The notes under the pieces were generated by a model. The model worked only from the letters and a program-made list of their open reading frames with translations, ran no database searches and had not been told where the DNA came from. The position numbers and the translations under genes are program-made. Below, in pieces: positions 26,208-34,859 of a stretch of 64,000 bases of DNA (positions are counted from its first letter, which is position 1; the number at the start of each line of letters is the position of its first letter). The stretch comes from Spirochaetales bacterium (GTDB taxonomy: Bacteria > Spirochaetota > Spirochaetia > UBA9216): contig JAEKNX010000002.1 of assembly GCA_016839055.1 (NCBI GenBank), positions 441,451 through 505,450 on the forward strand, written 5' to 3'.

Positions 26208-26236
26208 ATTTTAATGAAAATATGTCTTAATATCAA
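26208..26236 (-). promoter_or_regulatory. Promoter for hisS
   Basis: On the minus strand, TTGATA (26231-26236), a 17-base spacer, and TAAAAT (26208-26213). It sits about 30 bases before the hisS start. Confidence 0.6.
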
Positions 26237-26273
26237 CTGGGGCTAGGCGGAAGGTTCCCCGCAGCCGGGAAGT

Positions 26274-26308
26274 AAAAAAGCCGCAGCTCCCGAAGGACTG
26301 CGGCTTTT
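26274..26308 (-). terminator. Rho-independent terminator after the 26315-27271 lipoprotein gene
   Basis: An 11-bp stem AAAAGCCGCAG / CTGCGGCTTTT with an 11-base loop, ending in a T run on the minus strand (the A run at 26274-26279 of the plus strand). It begins seven bases beyond the stop codon of the lipoprotein gene and separates it from hisS. Confidence 0.88.
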
Positions 26309-26314
26309 AAAGAA

Positions 26315-27271
26315 TCAGTCTTTATTATATAGATTGGTTATAATAGCATTTCTCGAAGTATAATACTGTGAGTTAATACCGATTTGAACCTCTTCATATG
26401 CATCATCATTATTGTATGTGATGTAAAAATCGAAGTTGTTTACTGTGAGCTCGTATTCAGCATCGATAGACCAATAGCTGCCGTAATTAGCTGAAGTTAG
26501 GTAGATTGTCTCGCCTCCGTCATTACGGACCCAGGTACCTATCAGGTTAGCCTTAGTTATGTCCTCATCCTTTATAACGAGAGGTATATCATTATATGTA
26601 TATTCATTATCGTCCTGATCAACGACATGGTAACCCGAGCCGTCGATCCATTTGATAATGTCATAGGTACCGCCTTCCTCATGGACGAGATAGATCTTCA
26701 TCTTCGAGTCGGAGATTTCCCATTTAAAATTCGTGTCGTTAAAATTACCGCTGGTTGAACCGAATGTTAATTTTACTACATCTTCAGAGTTTTCATATTG
26801 TCTGTCTTCGACATAACTCTGTATCACCAGTATTTCATTTCCGACCAGGTCGGCGGCTGCCTCATATGTCTGGTTCTCGGAATTGGTAATAGTAGGAACT
26901 CCATCAGTCAGGGCACCTGTGAAGGTTTTCGTTTCTTTAACGCGGTTGGCCCAGATTTTGTCAGTTGCTTCTGTGTAATACTCGATGGTTATTGTGCTCT
27001 CCTTGAGAGTCCAGGTGAAATCCTCAGCCGGGGTGAAGACGTTGTTGGCATAGGTTCCGCGTTCTCCGCGCAGGTAACAGAGGGTCATGTATGTTGTTGT
27101 CCCGCTGTTTTCGAAAAGAAATGTTGTACTTTTGGTTGACCCGCCGGCATCCTCGCCATAGAAGTCCCGTGTTTCTAAGTTTGCCGCACCATCGTCGCAG
27201 CCCATTACGCTAAGTATCAGCAGCAGACTGATTATTGCGCCTGCCTGTCTGATGATTTTTTTTGTTTTCAT
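26315..27271 (-). CDS. Lipoprotein of unknown function
   Basis: A 318-residue exported lipoprotein with lipobox LSVMGC (Cys at residue 25). The mature part is acidic and rich in Thr, Tyr and Asn with alternating beta-strand patterns, e.g. repeated 'TWTLKES', 'KWEISDSKMKIY' and 'ITYNNDD' segments. This suggests two or three similar lipocalin- or 'lipocalin-like DUF' repeats of about 90 residues. I do not recognise a named family. An AGGAG lies nine bases before the ATG. It has its own terminator and is flanked by divergent pcnB, so it is probably monocistronic. Confidence 0.8.
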   Translation of the reverse strand: MKTKKIIRQAGAIISLLLILSVMGCDDGAANLETRDFYGEDAGGSTKSTTFLFENSGTTTYMTLCYLRGERGTYANNVFTPAEDFTWTLKESTITIEYYTEATDKIWANRVKETKTFTGALTDGVPTITNSENQTYEAAADLVGNEILVIQSYVEDRQYENSEDVVKLTFGSTSGNFNDTNFKWEISDSKMKIYLVHEEGGTYDIIKWIDGSGYHVVDQDDNEYTYNDIPLVIKDEDITKANLIGTWVRNDGGETIYLTSANYGSYWSIDAEYELTVNNFDFYITYNNDDAYEEVQIGINSQYYTSRNAIITNLYNKD

Positions 27272-27402
27272 ATATACTCCTGATGAAATTTGAATTTGAA
27301 CAATTTTAACATTTCAGTCTTAAAACAAGCTTAAATTTGCGGCCTATTGAGGCGGTGAATGAATAAAAATGATTTTTATACGGCCGCTTCAATTATTATA
27401 AT

Positions 27403-27430
27403 TTGAATGTATTTGAAATTAATGTATAAT
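27403..27430 (+). promoter_or_regulatory. Promoter for the pcnB-type gene
   Basis: TTGAAT at 27403-27408, a 16-base spacer, and a perfect TATAAT at 27425-27430 preceded by TG, 37 bases before the TTG start. Confidence 0.55.
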
Positions 27431-27467
27431 AAACCATCAAATTATACATAATACTAGGAAAATTGAA

Positions 27468-28592
27468 TTGCTGATTAGATACGGGACAACGGAAAAAGGT
27501 AAAAGAGTAAAAATAGCAAATATTTATACTATTGAAGAGCATGGCATTACAACCGGCATGATTGACAGTGATGCTCTGAAGGTCATAAAGAGGCTCAGAC
27601 ATGGAGGATTCAATGCCTATGTCGTGGGCGGAGCCGTCAGAGACTTACTCATAGGGAAACATCCTAAAGATTTTGATATAGCTACGGACGCGCATCCACG
27701 CCAGATTAAGAAACTTTTCTGGAACGCCAAAATAATCGGGAAGAGATTCAGACTCGTTCATATTCACTTTAACGAGAAGATTCTTGAGGTGTCTACCTTC
27801 AGGGGGCTTTCTCCCGGCGATGAGCAGAATACCTTTGGAACAATGGAGGATGATGTAAAGCGCAGGGATTTTACGTTCAATGCGCTTTATTATTCACCCG
27901 TTGATGAGCAGCTGCTTGATTATGTCGGAGGGTTTGATGATGTCAAACAGGCAACGATAAGATCGCTTATCCCGCTGGATGTTACTTTCAGGGAAGATCC
28001 GGTCAGGCTGATTCGTACAGTTAAATACGCAGCCACAACCGGTTTTGGTCTTCCTGGTAAAATAAAGAAGGCCCTTAAAAAATATTCCGGTGAACTTGAG
28101 AAGGCAGCGGTTTCGAGGCTGACCGAAGAACTAATGAAGATTCTTGCTTCAGGATGTTCAGTGCAGATTTTTAAATATTGTAGCGAATACGGAATGCTGA
28201 AATACATAGTACCGGGTATCGATGCTGATCTTCGGCCGGAACTCTACCAGAGTCTTGAAACGCTCGATGAGGAAATAAGTAAAAGCAAGACTGTAAAACG
28301 CGAATACATGATCTACTCTCTGACCAGAGTCTATCTTTCTCCTCCTACAAGCCTGATGATTAAGTCAAAGACGGCATTCAGGGACGTCTTCAAGGCAATG
28401 AAGGCTGTAATAGCTCCGCTGACTCCTCCTAACATCGAAGTTGAAAAGGCTGTGGTTCTGTATTTTAAAGAAATAGGAATCACCGTGCGAATCCCGAATG
28501 CGCACGGTCCGAAGCAGCGGCGGTCTAATAACCGAAGGCGAAGGTATCCCGTGCGAAAAAAAATGCCGCCTGAAGAACAGGCAGCAGAATAA
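27468..28592 (+). CDS. pcnB: Poly(A) polymerase / CCA-adding nucleotidyltransferase family
   Basis: A 374-residue class II nucleotidyltransferase. The head domain has GGAVRDLLIGKHPKDFDIATDA, with the two metal-binding aspartates, then RRDFTFNALYY and the REDPVRLIRTVKYAA motif. It ends in a basic tail (RRSNNRRRRYPVRKK), which favours PcnB poly(A) polymerase over CCA-adding enzyme, but the two are hard to separate by sequence. The start is TTG at 27468 with AGGAA about seven bases upstream. It ends 14 bases before a convergent gene. Confidence 0.85.
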   Translation: MLIRYGTTEKGKRVKIANIYTIEEHGITTGMIDSDALKVIKRLRHGGFNAYVVGGAVRDLLIGKHPKDFDIATDAHPRQIKKLFWNAKIIGKRFRLVHIHFNEKILEVSTFRGLSPGDEQNTFGTMEDDVKRRDFTFNALYYSPVDEQLLDYVGGFDDVKQATIRSLIPLDVTFREDPVRLIRTVKYAATTGFGLPGKIKKALKKYSGELEKAAVSRLTEELMKILASGCSVQIFKYCSEYGMLKYIVPGIDADLRPELYQSLETLDEEISKSKTVKREYMIYSLTRVYLSPPTSLMIKSKTAFRDVFKAMKAVIAPLTPPNIEVEKAVVLYFKEIGITVRIPNAHGPKQRRSNNRRRRYPVRKKMPPEEQAAE

Positions 28593-28606
28593 TTAGACTA
28601 TATTTA

Positions 28607-29887
28607 TCAGCTCCCGGTTGTTTTTCTGAGAGCTTCCTCTATTTCAGCCTCTCCTACACCGAGAGTCTCAAGGTGAAGCTTGACGAAACCAGGCTTCTCT
28701 TTTTCAATCTGCTGCATCAGGGACACTGCCCTCGCGCCGTAGAATCCAGGATCACCGCGGAATGAGTCAACCAGGTATTCTACTGCTTCTTCATAGCGGT
28801 TGTCCGCATAGGCATTAACGCCCAGGGCGTAGTAGGTTATGCCTTTTTCTCCGCCCATCTGCATAGCGGTTTCATAATAATATTCAGCCATCATGTAGTC
28901 ACGTTCTGAATAGTAAATAAGTCCGAGATAGTAGTATGGAACGGGATGATCCTCTTTCATGCTTATCGCGTTTATAAATGTCCGTTCGGACAGGGATAGA
29001 TCGCCTTCAGCGTAATAGTCTATTCCATCCTGAACAAGGTCGGGGAAGGTCTTGATCCTGTCAATATAGGCCGCGAAGTCTGTTGAAAACTCATTTTTTC
29101 CAACCCACTCAAAGGCATTTTTTATGATTGAAATCTCGTTGTTTTTTCTGTCATTCAAGGGAGACAGGGTCTTGATTGAATCCCAGAGAATTCTATTGTA
29201 GGCATTATCGCTTGAGTTCAGCAGGAAATGAACCAGTCCCCACGACTGTGCATAGAAAATATCAATGCTTGAATTGGCATTTTCAACATTCATCGTCAGC
29301 AGGGCGGGAAAGGGGATTATAGAATCTTCACTTCCTTCGGCGGTGTTGTTTATATATTTTTTAAGAGTGTATAACCAGTTGAGGTTTTCCTTATATTCGA
29401 CAGCCTTAACAGCGGGAACATAGTAACTCTCTTCGAAATAAACGGCAAAGCCTTTCTGCATCCACAGCGGCGGATTAGGTACGAAGGTTTTCAGGAACTG
29501 CATGAACCCGTGGTGTGCAAGGTATTTGTCATAGACAGCGTCATCACTGTAGTAACAGACCAGCTCATTCTTGTCCGGCTGATTATACTGCAGGAAGACG
29601 AAAGATTTTTTTTCATCCGGAATAATATTTGCAATGTAGTCATCGAAAGATTTTTTGTCTTTAAAGATTTTTACCTTCATCTTGTAGGACAGTGATTCCT
29701 GATCGAAATGAAAATACTGATTATAAAACTCGAAATATGCATCGAGTATCTCAGCGGTTTCGGCAGCATGTCCGACGCTTACTTCCGAATAGATTTTATA
29801 ATAGTCACTTTCAATGAGATTCATGTCCTGAGAAAAAGCGAATACTGAAAGCAGAATAAATATTATACATAATGTAATTTTTTTCAT
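28607..29887 (-). CDS. Exported TPR protein with a degenerate peptidase-MA-like domain
   Basis: A 426-residue exported protein with a signal peptide (cleavage near FAFSQD). The N-terminal ~230 residues look like the peptidase MA / DUF1570-type gluzincin fold, with PPLWMQKGFAVYFEE near residue 165. The metal site where HExxH is expected reads HHGFMQF, so it is probably not a protease. The C-terminal part (about 290-400) contains TPR repeats, e.g. PYYYLGLIYYSERDY and YYALGVNAYADNRYEEA. AAGGAG lies nine bases before the ATG at 29887, which I prefer over the upstream frame start at 29923. A protein-protein scaffold role is possible; the true function is unknown. Confidence 0.75.
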   Translation of the reverse strand: MKKITLCIIFILLSVFAFSQDMNLIESDYYKIYSEVSVGHAAETAEILDAYFEFYNQYFHFDQESLSYKMKVKIFKDKKSFDDYIANIIPDEKKSFVFLQYNQPDKNELVCYYSDDAVYDKYLAHHGFMQFLKTFVPNPPLWMQKGFAVYFEESYYVPAVKAVEYKENLNWLYTLKKYINNTAEGSEDSIIPFPALLTMNVENANSSIDIFYAQSWGLVHFLLNSSDNAYNRILWDSIKTLSPLNDRKNNEISIIKNAFEWVGKNEFSTDFAAYIDRIKTFPDLVQDGIDYYAEGDLSLSERTFINAISMKEDHPVPYYYLGLIYYSERDYMMAEYYYETAMQMGGEKGITYYALGVNAYADNRYEEAVEYLVDSFRGDPGFYGARAVSLMQQIEKEKPGFVKLHLETLGVGEAEIEEALRKTTGS

Positions 29888-29923
29888 GGCGGTATTCTCC
29901 TTGAGCCTTGTATAGACAGTCAA

Positions 29924-29952
29924 ATTTTATGCAATACTTGGAGATATGTCAA
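29924..29952 (-). promoter_or_regulatory. Promoter for the TPR protein gene
   Basis: On the minus strand, a consensus TTGACA (29947-29952), a 17-base spacer, and TAAAAT (29924-29929). The -35 overlaps the last codons of the upstream gene at 29949. Confidence 0.65.
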
Positions 29953-30827
29953 ACCTTTTTCTTTTTTGAAAAGAAATCTTCCACATTAATGCTCACAGAA
30001 TCAATCATAATACCGGAATAACGCTCTAAGTTGTCAACCAGGTACTCCCTGAAGCCGTGAACCATGTTTGAAACTTCTATCCCATAGGGGAGTTTAACGT
30101 CAATTTTTAGAATATAACCGCTAATCTCTTCTCTAACGGTGACTTTTTTGATGGAAATAGCGCTGTCGAACTCGTCTGCGCAGTGAAGAACCATCTGGGC
30201 AAGGGCTGGTTCAGAGATGCTGACTCTTCCTTTCTTGTTGAATTCCGGGCGAACAACGGTTTTTTCGAAGTATTTTCCCTTTTTGGTGAAGGAAAGGAAC
30301 TTTTTCTCCATGAAAACCTTCACTGAATCATAGACCATCTGTGAATAGTTACGGTTGATTTCGACGGCGGGCACAGGTATTACATGTTTGCCCTCAAGGT
30401 TTCTCGATCTGATAGCCGTATTGATTTCTTCGGTTGTCGCAATATCTTCAATCTGGATGATCTTCGATACCGCGGGAAGATCAAGCCTCGCGGCTATCTT
30501 GTGCGTCATTCTTTCCGATGTTCCGATTATAAGTATCCGTTTAAATTTTTCATCTTTGAGTTTTTTTACTACAGAATCACGATGACTGCTGTCATCGAAA
30601 AGCGCGGTCTTGATAGCGCCGAGATAGGTTGGCTCTTTTTTAGCGGATTTTCCGGCAATTATTTTTTTTCCTTTGATGAGGAGTCCGTCGTCAATGAGGA
30701 GCTCGATCCCGTATTTATCAGCGATTAATTTTGAGCGGAAGCTTTTACCGGTACCGCTTTTGCCCACTAGGACAAATACTTTTACGCCTTTAAGTATCCA
30801 TATGATGTTTCTGTAAAGATGATTCAT
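29949..30827 (-). CDS. P-loop ATPase fused to an Asp23/Gls24-like domain
   Basis: A 292-residue cytoplasmic protein. A Walker A motif GKSGTGKS lies at about 22-29. It is followed by an NTPase-like region with a LLIDDGLLIKGK strand and an IIGTSERMTH segment. The C-terminal ~100 residues (about 195-288) have the pattern of the Asp23/Gls24 (DUF322) family, with RVSISEPALAQM, a central strand pair and LPYGIEVSNMVHGF, ending in VSINVEDFF. The fusion is uncommon in my knowledge of either family. The ATG at 30827 has no obvious SD, so the start is less sure than the domains. Function unknown; perhaps an envelope- or nucleotide-linked ATPase. Confidence 0.7.
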   Translation of the reverse strand: MNHLYRNIIWILKGVKVFVLVGKSGTGKSFRSKLIADKYGIELLIDDGLLIKGKKIIAGKSAKKEPTYLGAIKTALFDDSSHRDSVVKKLKDEKFKRILIIGTSERMTHKIAARLDLPAVSKIIQIEDIATTEEINTAIRSRNLEGKHVIPVPAVEINRNYSQMVYDSVKVFMEKKFLSFTKKGKYFEKTVVRPEFNKKGRVSISEPALAQMVLHCADEFDSAISIKKVTVREEISGYILKIDVKLPYGIEVSNMVHGFREYLVDNLERYSGIMIDSVSINVEDFFSKKKKV

Positions 30828-30870
30828 ATTGATATAATATAGAGAGTTAGATAAATATCCAAGTATTATA

Positions 30871-31851
30871 TTAAAAGTATTCTATGTTATTAAGAGCGGA
30901 GATGACTTTACTCTCTCCAAGCAGCTTGTAGAGTATAGTCCGTGAGGGACAGGGCAGTTCAGCCCTGACGGACTGGAAGCCGCAGATCTCATCGCTCTCG
31001 TCGAGCTGCATACTGAATGAATGAAGGATGTAGGATCTAAAACCGGGGGCATCCCCGCCGTATTTTACGTCTCCGGCAAGCGGGAACCCGGCCGAGGAGA
31101 GCTGGCTTCGAATCTGGTGGGTCTGTCCTGTATCAATTCTGAAAAGACATAGGACGTATCGGTTCTCACTTAATAAGGGGAATACCCTCGTGACCGCTGC
31201 AGTTTCTCCGGCCTCAGGAGAAACTGATGTGCGGCTCTTGTTGTTTCTCCGAATGAGCCGATCTTGCAGTACAATGTCGGTTTTCGGACCACCGAGGCAG
31301 AGTCCGAGATAATATTTCCTTATTTTCTTGTCTCTCATCAGCTGGCTGAAGTGCGCGGCTCCCCTTATGGTGGTTCCGGCTATAATGAGTCCAGAGGTGT
31401 TTCTGTCAAGCCTGTGAAGGGGCGAGGGAGTAAATGAGAGCGAATCCTCAATATCGAATAAACCGACCTTAAGCAGCTGGGCAAGCGAATTATCACCGTG
31501 GGTGAGCATTCCTGAGGGTTTGTTCATGAGAAGGAGGTTTTTAGTCCGCAATACAGTCATCTTCTGGAGTTCGGCCGAGGCCTCTACGGGATTGATTTTC
31601 GGCAGTTTGCTGTCTGGGATTTCGTAGAAAATAGATTCGTGTACCTCTATGACATCACCTGGTCCTGTGTTGTATGACTGTTTTACCTTGCAGCCGTTAA
31701 CCTTAATCCGGCCTTTCCGGAGAGATGAATAGATGAGACCTGCCGGGAGTCCGGGCAGCATCTTCTTAATCACCCTGTCGAGTCTTCTTCCTTCATCATT
31801 GCTCTTACAATAAAATTGTTTATATGCATTCACGGATTGTAATACTATCAT
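30871..31851 (-). CDS. RluC/RluD-family 23S rRNA pseudouridine synthase
   Basis: Isomerises uridine to pseudouridine in RNA. It has about 326 residues. An N-terminal S4 RNA-binding domain (GRRLDRVIKKMLPGL and SSLRKGRIKVNG) precedes the catalytic domain with HRLDRNTSGLIIAG, where Asp is the nucleophile, and TGQTHQIRSQL. The exact target cannot be told. I prefer the ATG at 31851 to the frame start at 31944, which adds unlikely residues, though its SD is weak. A 6-bp hairpin GGCTGC / GCAGCC at 31921-31940 lies in the leader region. Confidence 0.88.
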   Translation of the reverse strand: MIVLQSVNAYKQFYCKSNDEGRRLDRVIKKMLPGLPAGLIYSSLRKGRIKVNGCKVKQSYNTGPGDVIEVHESIFYEIPDSKLPKINPVEASAELQKMTVLRTKNLLLMNKPSGMLTHGDNSLAQLLKVGLFDIEDSLSFTPSPLHRLDRNTSGLIIAGTTIRGAAHFSQLMRDKKIRKYYLGLCLGGPKTDIVLQDRLIRRNNKSRTSVSPEAGETAAVTRVFPLLSENRYVLCLFRIDTGQTHQIRSQLSSAGFPLAGDVKYGGDAPGFRSYILHSFSMQLDESDEICGFQSVRAELPCPSRTILYKLLGESKVISALNNIEYF

Positions 31852-32040
31852 GGCTGGTTTATAATATCCACTAATGTAGAGAAAGCTGAAATTCAAATCA
31901 CGGCTGTGATTTTCGAGTCTGGCTGCAAATAATAGCAGCCACAAAGTAAGTCATAGGGTCTTTGGAATTGTCATTAATGATTATTGACGCATTTCCGATT
32001 GACGAAAATATAAACTGTTAGGGAAATGGAAAACTGCTGA

Positions 32041-33537
32041 ATGCTCAAGAGATATATTTATAATCTTCCTTTTATTATTATATTCATCCTCTGCTGTACG
32101 ATTCCGTTTTTTTTCAACGGGACCTCCGGAAGCGGAAGAATATGGGAAGATTACTACCTCGTCGGTATTCCTGAGGGCGGCTGCCCGGAAGTTCTTGAGA
32201 CGGGGTATTTCAGCGGTCTCGAGACAGTATCGGCATATAATACCGTTTTCAGTTTTAACGATTTTGATGAAATGAATACTATTATGCTTAACGATATTGA
32301 TGGAAGGTTTATTGAAGGAGACCCCCGTGTCGATCCGCTGATGAAAACCGCCGGCAGGTATTTCCACACCGAGTCCTCTGAAGGGGTTTCGTTTGAGCTT
32401 GTCTATGTCAAAAGCAGAAGTCCTTCGATGCGGTTTTACTTTAATACAATGTTATCCTATGGAAAACAGGTGTCCACCTGGATTTTTCCTGATTTTAATA
32501 TCTGGTACCGCCTTGCGGCGGTGCTGCTTTTCGCGGTCTGCTGGTTCTTCGGCATCAGAATGCTCTCAGGAATGCGTTTTATGGCATTTCTTGCCGGTAT
32601 CCCCTGGATGGCGGTTATTATCCTCAGTAGTCCTGACATGCTCTCATCATCGGTTCTTGGCTATATTATTTTTATTATGACGGTCCAGGAAATATATCCT
32701 GACCTTATTTTTTATCTTAATTACCAGGAGATCAGGATAAGCCGCAGCTCACTGTTCTTCATAGCCGGTTTTCTTATTGCGACTATTGCCTCCGCGGCCG
32801 GGCAAGTTGTGAACGGAATAATTCTGCCGCCGTTTTTAACCTCCGTCGCAGCGGAGCTCATTCTTGCCGCAATCTATTACAGTCTCAAGAGCGAGAAGGT
32901 AAGACGACAGGAACACCGCCTGTTTTTCCCGATAAAGATTTTCGATGACCGTCTTTCCGGGAATGATAACAGAAAGATTCCGGTCTATACCGCCGCGGCT
33001 GTCGCCGTCATCCTGCTTCCTCTGTTTGTAATGTTTATTACCGAAGACGCCCTGGCACCGATTCCAGTGCCGCATCAATCTGGCGCGATTGAATCATGGA
33101 GCTGGATGAATCTTGAATACCTTGATCAGGCAGCAGGCGGCCTTCCCTCGGCGGCAGATATTCTGAAGCACGAGGCTTTTCAGCAGGGGTATATGTACGG
33201 GAGGGACTACTCCTTTCCGTCAAAGGGTGAGAAATTGACAGTCGGCAGATATGTTACCGAAAACAATGGAGTTGTATATAGAGAGATTTGTATTCAAGAG
33301 TTTACAGATGATTGGTATGCAAGTATAATCGACCGCGGGAACGGAACGGGGCTCAACAAACTTTTGCTCAGCCGGCAGATGCCGACGGCAGTAAGTCTGA
33401 AGACCAGCTTTAATGTAGTCCCTGGTTATTCCCCGCTTGGGCATATAATAATTAGTCTGTCGGCACTCCTGCCGATATTTGGACTGTTTTTATCTAAGAC
33501 AAGTATTACAGTTAGGAGAAAGGGTCAGGAAGCATGA
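32041..33537 (+). CDS. Polytopic membrane protein preceding rnfC, unknown function
   Basis: A 498-residue membrane protein with a TM helix near 7-25, a large extracytoplasmic loop (about 26-150), a group of about six TM helices (about 155-290), another TM near 312-332, a second extracytoplasmic loop (335-460) and a final TM near 468-485. I recognise no family. It overlaps rnfC by ATGA, so it is translated in the same operon as Rnf, and it could be an accessory or assembly protein for the complex. The sequence alone does not prove this. The upstream TTGACG with an AT-rich region is a weak promoter candidate. Confidence 0.75.
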   Translation: MLKRYIYNLPFIIIFILCCTIPFFFNGTSGSGRIWEDYYLVGIPEGGCPEVLETGYFSGLETVSAYNTVFSFNDFDEMNTIMLNDIDGRFIEGDPRVDPLMKTAGRYFHTESSEGVSFELVYVKSRSPSMRFYFNTMLSYGKQVSTWIFPDFNIWYRLAAVLLFAVCWFFGIRMLSGMRFMAFLAGIPWMAVIILSSPDMLSSSVLGYIIFIMTVQEIYPDLIFYLNYQEIRISRSSLFFIAGFLIATIASAAGQVVNGIILPPFLTSVAAELILAAIYYSLKSEKVRRQEHRLFFPIKIFDDRLSGNDNRKIPVYTAAAVAVILLPLFVMFITEDALAPIPVPHQSGAIESWSWMNLEYLDQAAGGLPSAADILKHEAFQQGYMYGRDYSFPSKGEKLTVGRYVTENNGVVYREICIQEFTDDWYASIIDRGNGTGLNKLLLSRQMPTAVSLKTSFNVVPGYSPLGHIIISLSALLPIFGLFLSKTSITVRRKGQEA

Positions 33538-34859
33538 AGGGATTAAAAACTTTTTCTAAGGGCGGTATCCATCCCCACGGAAGAAAGAATTTTACGAACA
33601 AGAAAGCGATTGTGAAAGCTGAAATACCGGATACTCTTGTTGTTCCAATGTCACAGCATCTAGGTGCACCGGCTGAGGCAGTTGTGTCTGTCGGTGATGA
33701 GGTATTGGAAGGAATGCAGATAGGAAAACCTACCGGTTTTATTTCTGCTTCAATTCACAGTCCGGTTGACGGCAGGGTAAAAGAAATAACCGACATTTTC
33801 CTCGTGAATGGAATGAAATCCAGGGCGGTTGTTATCGAAAAAACAGAAGGTTTTATTCCGTCGGTTAAAGAAAAGTCCGATGATTGGAAAACTAAATCAC
33901 CTCAGGAGCTTAATGAGATTGTCAAGGACCTAGGTGTTGTAGGAATGGGAGGAGCTACCTTCCCCGCCAATGTCAAGTTTGCCGTACCTAAGGGGGCAAT
34001 AGCGGAGTATCTGATAATAAACGCCGTTGAATGCGAACCTTATCTCTCAGCGGATCACCGGCTCTTGATAGAAAAGACCTCGGAAATTCTTGAGGGAATC
34101 AGAATTATACAGAAGATTGTGAATCCCAAGAAGATTGCAATCGGAATTGAAATAAATAAGCCTGACGCGATTGATATAATTCGCAGATGCGCCGCGGCTG
34201 AGAATCTTGATCTTGAAGTTGTGTCTCTAAAAATGAAATATCCTCAGGGAGATGAGAAACAGCTTATCAAAGCCGTTACCGGACGCGAGGTTCCTTCGGG
34301 TGCCCTGCCTATCGAAGTCGGCTGCGTCGTTTCAAATGTAGGAACGGTTAACGCGGTTTATGATGCGGTTGTTATGAATCAACCACTCTATGAGAGGGTT
34401 GTCTCGGTGTCAGGACTCGGCGTGAAAAACCCGGGAAATATTCTGGCAAGGGTAGGAACTCCTATCAGGCAGCTTATTGACGCTTGCGGAGGAATGACTG
34501 GTAAACAGATAAAGGTTATCGCCGGAGGTCCTATGATGGGTTTTGCCTTTTATGACCTTGATACTCCTGTAACAAAGGGAACCTCAGGCATTCTTGTTCT
34601 AACCGATAAGGAAGTTGCAGAGGCGCCACAGACCGCCTGCCTGTCATGCGGTAAATGCGTCACAGTCTGTCCTATGGGGCTTAATCCTACAAAGATGTTT
34701 AAATATATAGATCATTCCGATTATCAGGGCGCGATGGATACAGGACTCATGGACTGTAAGGAATGCGGCTGCTGCGCATTCACATGTCCGGCCCACATAC
34801 CGCTGGTTCAGGGAATGCGATTAGGTAAGAAAATGGCAAGGAAGAAGAAGGTAAGCTGA
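33534..34859 (+). CDS. rnfC: Rnf complex subunit C (NADH- and FMN-binding)
   Basis: Peripheral subunit that exchanges electrons with NAD(H). It is a 441-residue NuoF-like protein starting with KGGIHPHGRK, with GMGGATFPANVKF and NAVECEPYLSADHR. The ferredoxin region has two motifs, CLSCGKCVTVCP and CKECGCCAFTCP. Length is near the typical RnfC without the long C-terminal extension of proteobacterial forms. It is the first of six rnf genes in the order C-D-G-E-A-B, the order seen in acetogens and other anaerobes. Confidence 0.96.
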   Translation: MKGLKTFSKGGIHPHGRKNFTNKKAIVKAEIPDTLVVPMSQHLGAPAEAVVSVGDEVLEGMQIGKPTGFISASIHSPVDGRVKEITDIFLVNGMKSRAVVIEKTEGFIPSVKEKSDDWKTKSPQELNEIVKDLGVVGMGGATFPANVKFAVPKGAIAEYLIINAVECEPYLSADHRLLIEKTSEILEGIRIIQKIVNPKKIAIGIEINKPDAIDIIRRCAAAENLDLEVVSLKMKYPQGDEKQLIKAVTGREVPSGALPIEVGCVVSNVGTVNAVYDAVVMNQPLYERVVSVSGLGVKNPGNILARVGTPIRQLIDACGGMTGKQIKVIAGGPMMGFAFYDLDTPVTKGTSGILVLTDKEVAEAPQTACLSCGKCVTVCPMGLNPTKMFKYIDHSDYQGAMDTGLMDCKECGCCAFTCPAHIPLVQGMRLGKKMARKKKVS

